Source of the DNA: Stenopsyche tienmushanensis
Lineage: Eukaryota; Arthropoda; Insecta; Trichoptera; Stenopsychidae
Reading direction: 5' to 3'
Assembly (NCBI GenBank): GCA_008973525.1
Contig: WACJ01000131.1
Coordinates: forward strand, 868,001 to 932,000
Length of the DNA stretch: 64,000 nucleotides
Shown here piece after piece: positions 55,114 to 64,000 of the stretch. Position 1 is the first letter of the stretch. Each line of letters starts with the position of its first letter. Below the pieces are notes generated by a model, which did not search any database, was not told the origin of the DNA, and was given only the letters and a program-made list of their open reading frames with translations. The position numbers and the translations under genes were made by a program.

Positions 55114-56331
55114 ACTGTGCTTATGAAATGCGCGTAGTTAGTATAACATCGTTTTCAGATTTCGTTCTGGTTCAAAACTTGCTGTGATATTTGCATTCAC
55201 TTTGATATTTTTTATTAATTGAGCATTCTCACAGAACCACAAACGATACATAGAACATCATCGAACATTTTTTGACTCGATTTGTTAAGACAAATTGAGT
55301 TTCTATTGAAAATATGTTCACATCTCTTTTAGTGTGATGGAATAGAACAATCCGATAATAAAAAAAATTATGTATTTGCCGTCCAGATATAGACATCAAC
55401 AAGATGAATTATTCTCAAATGCACGCCTAATTCGCATACAATTCCATTTATTGAATCTTCAAAGTAACGGATTGATTAATGTATACCCCTTGATTAAATT
55501 GCAATGATAGAACATCATGAAGTCAACCTCGGGTCATCAAGTAATATAGTTTATTAGACGTGCTGAGATGAAGAAAAAAACCTCGAGAGCAACTTTGACA
55601 GGTTTTACTGTACATTATGGGTCAAATCTGTCAAACTCGCAACAGCCTGAGGAACGAAATCTTCTAGTTCGATAAAAACTTAATGGTTAGTTGAAATTTG
55701 TCTGATTGAGATATTCGATTATAACTTTATTTTTTTTGCACGGGATGGTCATTCTATTCCCATCCTTTTAATTGAAGATTTGTGCGTTTGACCCCTGCGA
55801 GAATATTTTTACATATTTGAGACCCATCGCCATTTTTTTCATCGCGGATCTTAGCTGAATACTGTTTTATGATCGAGTATGATTCGCAATAATTTTACAA
55901 AAAGGACCGTTACAGTCTTTTTGTACCCGGTAAAACGGTCACTTCTCAAAAACTGACAGGAGCCAATAATTATTACGGCTACAGCATAATAAAGTAGGCT
56001 TTTTTATTGCCGTATCGAGTAGCGTTTTTACAACATATTCATCAAATTCAATTAAATAAATTCATTCTGTGGTTGATACGACTCGTATATTATCTGTAAT
56101 TTATTATGTCAATAAAACGAGCTCCTCTTGGCTCTAAGACTATGGAGCAATGTTTTTTTAGGTAGTAATATTCGTTAAAAGATCCAGCATACGTATCGAT
56201 GTTAATAAGAAAAATTTTCAATCAATGTCTTCAATTAATTTTAATTATTGCCAACCATTAATTTTGTAGAAGTTTTTTTAAAAAAAGGTATGAAATTGTA
56301 GCGTGGAGGCATAATTAAATAATTAAAAATA
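55114..56331. other. AT-rich stretch, nothing recognised
   Basis: No open frame, repeat or transposon end that I can support. Confidence 0.45.
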
Positions 56332-56943
56332 GTGTACATGCGGCGAAATCCATGGGATTTCGCCGTTGCCAGTCCTTACGGTCAAGAAACAAGAAGTACC
56401 GCAATAAGGGCTGGATCGACGCGCTCCATGTAGATAAGGACGCTGGCGTCGGTTACATAGATAAGAAAGGGTGGCCTGGCTTCAATTGCCAGGTATAAAT
56501 GTGACGCTCTGTAGAAACATTACAGAGACGTCAGTTCAATCCTAGGCCTTGCCCGAGGAACATCTTTTCGGAGATTGTTCCGTTGGAGCCTCCATACATC
56601 GCCATTCTCGCTGCACTTCGTCTGGCTGAGAGTTCATCACACGCCATTGCCATCCACGACTGTGCGCTCCGCATTTTATATAAATAAATGCGTTGAGCTG
56701 ACACACAGTCTTTAAATTCATCATCTCCATCTACGATCAGAACGAGCAGAACATCCCCATCCATAGAATCCTGACAAATATCCGTAGTTCACCGGCGCCG
56801 TCCTCGTGGTCCAGACGAACGTTACGAAACGCCTAATTTCGAGTGACCTTTGGATCCGGGCGCCGCGATCCGGATAACGCAGCATCCGCTGCAGCTACGA
56901 AGGAACGCAGGGGTGCCCATAGTCAGCGGCCCCCTACGTTACA
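56332..56943 (+). mobile_element. Probable solo LTR of a retrotransposon
   Basis: A sharply bounded GC-rich block of about 610 bp that starts TGTACATG and ends CTACGTTACA (TG...CA type). Promoter-like TATAAA lies at 56493, followed by a TCAGTT initiator-like site at 56530. A polyadenylation AATAAA lies at 56682. AAATA flanks both sides as a possible 5-bp target duplication. No primer-binding site or gag-pol follows, so it would be solo. Superfamily not determined; Ty3/gypsy is plausible. Confidence 0.55.
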
Positions 56944-57523
56944 AAATATATCTTCTTCAAACGAATATGATGCCAAGTATGACTTATAAATTATGATGCA
57001 GATGCGGACGGATGGTAAACCGCCCTCTAGTATGTTAGTTAAATATCAGGTCAGTCCAAATGTCCACGAACTTTGATATATGCTTACATATTGATTAAAA
57101 AATCACTAAAATTGACAATAGGACATATTATATTCATTCAATAAAATCACCCAACAATAGTCCTGTATTCCTAAATTAATCGTTTTATGATGATTGTCTA
57201 CATCTAATACAAATATAGTACACTGAGAAGAATAAACAAAATTAATAAGCTATGGATCATGTCCAATGGGCCAAATATGTAATAAACCAGGGGTTCGAAC
57301 CGTTATATTTTTGTTTTCGTTTCGGTTCAGTTCCAAAGATTTATATCGGTTCTCTTACAGTTTTCGTTGGCAAATCATGGCGTTATCAGTTCTGATTTTT
57401 GAGCTATTTAGATCTTGTAACACTTTAGGCGAATATACTTTTTCATGGAACTATTAGAAGCTGTAGCATGGGCGGTTTAATATCCCCACGCAATAGCACT
57501 GTTAGTCTGAGCACATTTAATTC

Positions 57524-57725
57524 TCCAGATTAACAGCGACATCTTCCGTCTCTCTTCAGGTGCAATGTGTTATTTTAACAGCGCCATCTCTTGTGGCCCT
57601 GCGGAGACATTGCACCTGCATACTGATTGATCGCTTCTTGCGCGTGCACTGTTGCCGGTTAGGGAGTGACGCGCGGAAATCGGGAGTCGGGAGTCATTGG
57701 TTAGCCTTGGCTGCGGGAGGTCGTC
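57524..57725 (+). repeat. GC-rich dispersed repeat E, copy 2 (LTR-like)
   Basis: Partner of 48712-48862. It continues into an LTR-like sequence with AATAAATAG at about 57759, and GC-rich DNA goes on to about 57940. It contains a perfect 12-bp inverted repeat CAGGTGCAATGT / ACATTGCACCTG (57557-57568 and 57607-57618). Two open frames (67 and 75 codons) look accidental. Confidence 0.5.
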
Positions 57726-57940
57726 CTTCCTGCAGCAAGATCTCTCTCTTTCGTGTGGAATAAATAGTTATTTAAGGAAGAGAGTCTTTCTATTCGACGC
57801 CCGTCTATTCCCATCCATTTGTCCAGCAACATCACGGTCCGATAGAAAAACGGAACCGTGTGCTAGCGCGGCCATCCCGACGAGCACGCGGGAGTGGGGA
57901 GCCTCCCAGGGTCTCTACCCCTAAGAGCACCCCCGCCTCA

Positions 57941-59873
57941 ACTTTACAATCGTTTGTTTATCGTCGCATTCTATTCAAAACGCTCAGCATTCACAAACCG
58001 CCGATTCTGACACCAGTGTAAAGCTTTCAAAAAAATAGTTGACTTTCTGTATTTTGTAATGTGAAAATGTGGGATTAACATGAAAAGAATCCTGTAAAAA
58101 GTGTCCTGAATAATGAAGAATATAGGCATTTGAAAATAGGCAGTTCGTAGCATTATTCATGAAAATCTGGACATTTTTAAGGTTATTCCAAGCAAGGTTG
58201 CTCCTGAAAATATTAATTTGTTTAATCAAAAAGATTAAAATAAAAAAATCTGTCAGAGAGTTTATGGGGTCAATTTTCGGGAATGATAAAAGGGTGGATA
58301 TTCCATAGAGGACTACCATGTCAAGAAATATTTGTACCGATGAAATTACTTTTTTTGCGAGAGATCATCAAAGACAAAAGGCGAGGATGTCTCGCAAAAA
58401 ACTGGCTGTTTCTTCGTGACATCACATTGGAACCCATGATTGTCCAAGCTTAGATTTTTTAAAAACTAAATTACTTATCAAACGGTACAATATTAACTCC
58501 TTTATTTTATAAAACCGGTTAACCAATTAAGGTCGACTTGGACGCCCCAATGCCACGATACGTCTAACTTAATCATGGTCGAGTTTGTCATCAATTTATG
58601 TATTGATTAGCACTTTTTCAGGAATATTAAAGCCGTTCAATAATGCGAATGTTACTCTCGAAATCGGATAAGTTCTCGGATGTTGTCAATATGTACTAAT
58701 TTCAAGCATGCCCGATCGTATAAAGTCGTGATGTGCCACTTAGTTCCATTCTGCTACTGTTGCTATAATTCCAACGATATCCGGATTTGCAAAACATTGA
58801 CTCGAGTTAAGTCGTCAGGGTAGTGCAAAAATGCACAACGTTTGCTGTAACAATCGCAGGGAAATTTTTCGCAGGAAAAAAAAACATTTTTTTCCGAATT
58901 TGTGTGCAAAAGTGAGAGCTACTAAATGCTAGAAACTGTAAAATTTAGGTTCTTCCGTAAGGCTGTGTACATAAAATCTTCCCCTTATCATTCTCATATG
59001 ACTTCAGACAAAATTCATTTTTATAGCTCAGTTACAAGCTACAATTTAGTTTATATTTGACAATGATCTTTACAATTTTTAATGGTATGAATCCATATTT
59101 TCCATGCATCGAAGAGAAATGCCTTGCCGATCTGACTATGGTCGTTTTTATTCATCGAATTCACAACATTTCTTTTCTTTGTTGTAAAAGACTTCATAGT
59201 CGTTTGATTCTTGGAAATGAGGGATCGGGATTAAGTAAACACGATCAGAATCGTGCTTAGCACGCATTCCTCTGCAAGTGATCGTGCATGACAAATATAT
59301 CTGCCGCAAAGAAGTCGAGGTTGTCAGCCTTAGCAACGAATCGTCTATTTTCCATCCTAAATAGGTTTTGAATTTTGATCAAATAATTCGAAAATTTGAT
59401 CAGTTTGATGATTTGACTGATGTGCTGAAAATGTATCCTCTTGCTGTATGATGTATTCAAAATTCTTTGTAAATTAACGACAATTAACTTCTTCTTAAGG
59501 TGCTACATCTGCTATCAGAAAGATGATCCTTTTAGGAGATTTTCACAGAGATAAAAAAATTGTATGTGATGATTTTTTTTATTGCCTTTCTGATTTAATT
59601 TAATTAGAATTATGTCATTTGTACAAGAATTTTTAATGTATTAAATATGATACGAAGCTAAAACTGAGTTAATATGAGTTTTCAACGCTTTTTTTACTGT
59701 TGTATTGTATATCTTTGGTGTTTTCTGCAGCAAGTGTTGAAAATAATCTAATCAACAATGCAATAAAGTGATTGCTATAACATTATTTTTAAAGAGGCAA
59801 AAAGTGTTTATTTGATGGAAATACTTAATACGAAATCAGCCTGTATTTTGGACATTTTGGACGAATACTTATG
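57941..59873. other. AT-rich stretch, nothing recognised
   Basis: Short open frames up to 111 codons on the minus strand (57984-58319) have no recognisable content. No repeats or RNA genes identified. Confidence 0.4.
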
Positions 59874-60003
59874 CATAATAATATTAGATCAGATGTTGTT
59901 TAAACGACTAAAAATATAATTTTGGAACATTTATTGGAGATTTTACGTCTTCCAGAATACTCACCAAGCTTGGCTTTAGCGGATTATTACTTTTTTCATC
60001 AAG
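59874..60003 (+). pseudogene. mariner transposase fragment
   Basis: The frame from 59874 reads HNNIRSDVV, a stop, TTKNIILEHLLEILRLPEY, SPSLALADYYFF. This is the HDNARPH to SPDLAPSDYHLF region of mariners, with the second-domain His-Asn and the third catalytic Asp (ADYY) still recognisable. Only about 130 bp remain identifiable. Confidence 0.78.
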
Positions 60004-61008
60004 GTTTTACATGGATTTTGATTTTATTATATTTTTAAGTTTCAAGTCACTTTAATCGATTTTTTTCCCAAAACTCTGTTTTTATAGTCGGTGGGCACGA
60101 TTTCTCAAAAACGAATACATCGATCTTATTGAAATTTTACATACTTTTTCTAGATAAGATTGACTAGTGATTGAACGAAGATTTTTTAAATTTTATTTGA
60201 TCACGACTTATTTTACAAGGCAATAAATGGTTTAGATTTTACCGAAAATCGTACTTTTTTACAAACATTTTTTCATGTCCATCGTTCAATCACGAGCTGT
60301 ACTCGCCTACTAATAGAAAATATTCAGATTTTTGATTTCATATAAAGGTATCATGAGTTATCCTATCCACCACGAGGATACTTTTGTCAAGGGTCTCCGA
60401 AAACCAAGTCTCTTGGTTGAATTTTCAAAATTTTAAAATTAAAATTGAATAAAACATTGTTTAAATGTTGTTTTCTTATATGCTGTGAAGTCTGAATAAA
60501 ATATTTCTTTTAGCCATATAACTCCTTAAACACACCATCTTTGATCCATGCCCTTATAAGAGGAAAAAGTTTCCATATAATGATTTCCCAATGTCTTTTA
60601 TATATGATTAAGATACGATAAGATTATGTCGCAAAACAGTCATTCGTAGACATCTTTATTAATCGTTTCAGTATTTACGTTTTTCAGATCCAAGAAATCA
60701 TCTCATTAAAGCCTGAATCGAAACTAATACTTTTGATCTTGTGTTGATATGGCGAATAATAGATTGTCCAGATAGGAATGTCGTTTTTTAAATGAAAGCG
60801 CTTAATTCAAGCAAAAAATTCATTAATCAATTTCATCGATACAATATATTCTCATTCATTAGATACAACCTTTTCTCATCTATTCGATACTTTTTTTAAT
60901 TCCGGAAAAATGAAAATCAACGAGTTTTGATATAAAATATTTTTCGATTTCTCATTTCATCTCTTCTATATTAATGATTTTCTCCCCCAATAAATGATGC
61001 TGCATCGA

Positions 61009-61036
61009 TCTATATATATATATATATAATATATAA
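61009..61036 (+). repeat. (TA)n microsatellite
   Basis: An uninterrupted TA run at 61013-61027 continues into imperfect TA-rich DNA. It borders the mariner fragment. Confidence 0.7.
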
Positions 61037-61425
61037 TAATCGGAAAGAGCAAGGTTAAGAGAATAAGGTGGATGAGGAATCGTTTGCCAATCGAGTTTCT
61101 TTAATTTGTTTTCGGTCATCTTTGATTTATGGGGTCGTGCATTATCATGTTGCTACTCCACCCACAATCATCTTCAGTCACAAGATAGTGTAAAAACGGT
61201 TGTTTCTTTTCTTTATTAATTAAATCATGACACATACTCGCGTGCACCACTTTGATCTCATCCCTCCGAAATTTAATCAATCTCGTATAGTCTATGTTGG
61301 ATTTGATTCAATTTCAGCCCGCAGGATATCGTCATCCACTTTAACCTTTCTCCCACTTCGAACCTTATTTTCTAAACTAAAATTTTCCCCTTTAAATTGT
61401 TTAAAGCATCTCTGGCAATGACAAA
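61037..61425 (-). pseudogene. mariner transposase pseudogene with internal deletion
   Basis: The minus strand from about 61425 reads CQRCFKQFKGENFSLENKVR, SGRKVKVDDDILRAEIESNP (helix-turn-helix linker of mariners). After a stop and further breaks, VTEDDCGWSS and MIMHDPINQR appear, and at 61080-61040 the frame reads PHPPYSLNLALSDY. So the N-terminal part and the third-Asp region are kept while most of the middle is gone. Confidence 0.82.
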
Positions 61426-62226
61426 CAGTTAGTGATTGACCGAGGTAAAAAAGTAAGTATGAAAAAAACGACATTTCAAACTGGACAATCTAATATTTGG
61501 TCGATTTTACAAGTATATTTTAATGGCATTTTTCATAGGAATAGGAAATATGGTACATTATACAATGAAGGATTAAATCGACGATTTACACTCATGTGAT
61601 CCGCTAAATAGCTATAATCAAAATAGTAAACCAGTTTTAAGCACAGGGAGCATATTATTAAATTACGCTTTGAATATGGATATTAATACTCTCATACAAA
61701 GTAGTCTTATGTTGTCATAATTATGTTGAATTTATTTAAATAACATGATATTGTAATGTGTATTAGATTTTATTATGGTGAATAGGGATGGACTAGTTTT
61801 GAGGTTCAAGTAAGAAACCCCATGGTAATAATTAATGCCGCTTTTCGAACATCGCATGCAACGTACAGGTGTTTTCAAGTCACGAATGGATTTATCATTT
61901 TTATTGCAAACGCAGCATGCGAAGGGCTACAGATTTAATTACATCTGTATAAGAATTTATTCAGGAGTGGATGTAATATCTAATCTAAAAAATGTGAGGT
62001 ATTCAACCAATGCAATGCGCGATGCGTGTATATTGAGGGTAGCCAGATGTAATGTCGTTTTTGGTGAGCCAACTAAATTCAGTTGTCTCTGGATCCCGGG
62101 ACCGAGATTTTTAATAGTTTAAGAAATTATATTGATAAATTTGATCAAAAATTACTAATAAGTCCATTTCCAGGCGAAATAATTTTATTCCCGCTTTCCC
62201 GATATATTATTTATTTTCGTCGCTGC

Positions 62227-62384
62227 AGATGAATACTTATATACTATAATATTTTGATGTGATTTGTAATTATATTACGGAAGAATACAAAAATTCTGAA
62301 TCCCGTATCTATTATATTTCATATCGATATTCTCATTATTAGAGTCGATGTGTAGTAAATACATCACCGGTAGGGAAAGGTTAA
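62227..62384 (+). mobile_element. piggyBac-like MITE, right end only
   Basis: Matches the right 150 bp of the 54.7 kb element (GAATACAAAAATTCTGAA, ATTATATTTCATATCGATAT, AAATACATCACCGGTAGGG) and ends AAAGG then an intact TTAA at 62381-62384. Confidence 0.7.
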
Positions 62385-63521
62385 TATAACAATTTGAAAA
62401 ACATATATGTACTATCTATTGTGTACTGTATACTAATGCAAAATTATATCATAATCAATAGCAGCAAATTTTATATAAATGTAAAATATCAACACGCTGA
62501 ATGATTGTGCTTCTTTGACGTTAACCTGCTGTAAATCGCTATTTAATGTCACAATTACGCGGCAAACGTAAAAAAGCTGTTCGATGAATATCTACATGAC
62601 CTATTACAGTTTTTTTTTTTTAAAGATGATTAATCCCATATTAAAGTAATTGCGTACAAAATATATAAATATAGGTGACGCATCTCAGACCTGTAATAAG
62701 TCGATACAGATGCGCATAGTTTAGGGTTTCGATCTCGTCTTACCCATAATACAATCTTGCCGAAGAAAAAATGGGAATAACAGCGTTAAGATTGAGTCGA
62801 ATTATATTGATGGACGTATGATTCAACCGGTATTTTAGCATCGGCGAACCATCAGGGGTGGTATTTCTTTTCAGCCTCATCTATGGGAATTTAATTGTTC
62901 AACATTTATGGCACTATTAAAATCCGGGATTGATCGATCGTATAATGAAAATCCTTATTCGGATGCAATAGAAAAACAGTGAAATTTCTTCGTTAATGAA
63001 AGATGCACCGTGAGAGCGAAATATTATTTCGATACATAAAAATGTGGGAAATATTGCTGATTACATCTACTGTCAAATCAAAGTTTAAAATTTATAATCC
63101 GATATTGCTATCAAACTCAAATATCTGAACATGGACAAAATATTTGCATGTCGTGCAAATTTACCGTAAGCATCAAATTAAATTTAATGGTTCAAAGTCA
63201 CGAAGTCCAAGTTCAAAATTTTACAACTTTGTGATAAAAATAAAAATAATTTCCATTGAGTAAATAACAAAAAATATGCAATTTAATGCATCCTTGCAAT
63301 TCAGGAACGTTGATAACACTTAATCTGATAAACTCTGCAAATTATTGAGTTTTACAAGTTGAAATCGAATTTATTATTTTTAATATAAAACTAACCATGA
63401 CCATCCCTAAATTGTCAAATTATCACATTCAATGCGCGGAAGAAATTTTGCTCAAGAGTCCTTTAAGTACCCAAACTAACTTATAGACGGCGTTTACTTT
63501 TTAAAAATAACTACAATTATA

Positions 63522-63694
63522 GAGGACGAAGTGGCCACAAGGTTTGTATGTCCAATCGGTCCGCATTTCGGACCGCTGATATGACAAACGAGCGCCTCGC
63601 GATTGGATGTCAAATCTGAATATGTCTACATAACGATTGGGAGGATTGTTAAAATTGAACAATCGGTCGAAAATATTATTGTCTTTATTTTACC
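63522..63694 (+). repeat. Unnamed dispersed repeat D, copy 3
   Basis: GAGGACGAAGTGGCCACAAG, then CCAATCGGTCCGCATTTCGG and GGTCGAAAATATT, matching the 43.6 kb copy. The right part of that copy is missing. Confidence 0.65.
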
Positions 63695-63742
63695 CTGGAG
63701 ATTATTGATAATCATTTTTATATAGTTTTATAGCTAATATAT

Positions 63743-63806
63743 GTTTTAAAAATGTGGTCGCCAACCACACCAATTATAGATTTGAACCCAAAATAATTGA
63801 GTTATC
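63743..63806 (+). repeat. Dispersed repeat F, copy 2
   Basis: Matches 19531-19593 (TTTTAAAAATGTGGTCGCC, AACCACA, TTTGAACCCAAAATAATTGA). A further segment at 63868-63902 has an ACGCACA-TATC-TGTGCGT hairpin and ends GGGTTAA, resembling a TTAA-target element end. Confidence 0.5.
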
Positions 63807-64000
63807 TACAGACCTTATCTAAGTAGAAATAAAGATTTTTGTGTATTTAAAGTTGTATTGCTGAAACGCACATATCTGTGCGTACGGTATTTATAGGGTT
63901 AACGAATACTAAAATGCACCAATCAGCAAATTTATCCTACTCTCTGATGGCTCTAGAAATTCTTTTAATCTTTGATATTTAAATATTTTTTTTGACTCTC

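Overview
This window looks like an insect (or other arthropod) nuclear genome segment. It is AT-rich, almost devoid of genes and full of decayed transposable elements: several mariner remnants, a TA-flanked MITE family, Helitron-like pieces, LINE tails and TTAA-flanked elements. The species cannot be determined from the sequence alone.

One protein-coding gene can be supported. It lies on the minus strand between 37180 and 5117 and encodes a glycosyltransferase family 92 (GT92/DUF23) type II membrane protein. Three coding exons were joined by hand: exon 1 (37180-36860; start, cytoplasmic tail and signal anchor), exon 2 (16659-16551; a short conserved block) and exon 3 (6246-5117; the catalytic domain and stop). 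Splice sites are canonical and the phases agree (0/0 and 1/1). The joined frame has 519 codons plus a stop. The introns are about 20.2 kb and 10.3 kb, so roughly 95 percent of the gene span is intron.

The introns and the 27 kb upstream of the start hold mostly repeats. (i) A TA-flanked inverted-repeat MITE family has TIRs of the TACACTCAAACCTC type, followed by GTGCG and TTATGCGG boxes reminiscent of pogo/Tigger ends, at 3.1, 7.3, 13.2, 17.2, 19.0, 24.6, 26.4, 35.8 and 38.8 kb, plus a variant-TIR copy at 30.2 kb. (ii) At least six mariner transposase relics lie at 20.0, 23.6, 45.4-46.9, 49.3-50.1, 59.9 and 61.0 kb. (iii) Two 5'-truncated LINE ends lie at 8.8 and 45.7 kb, each inside an older element. 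(iv) Helitron-like copies lie at 8.6, 24.4 and 36.2 kb. (v) A piggyBac-like MITE, a 130-bp-arm foldback element, a probable solo LTR and a 65-bp minisatellite present at two loci complete the picture. Several unnamed dispersed repeats recur two or three times.

Between the repeats are GC-richer islands (10.0-10.7, 12.0-12.5, 16.0-16.7, 21.1-21.9, 28.3-29.4, 47.9-48.4 kb). Apart from exon 2 near 16.6 kb they show no recognisable gene. They are candidates for conserved non-coding DNA or for unrecognised exons. I saw no rRNA, convincing tRNA, CRISPR array or bacterial-type operon.
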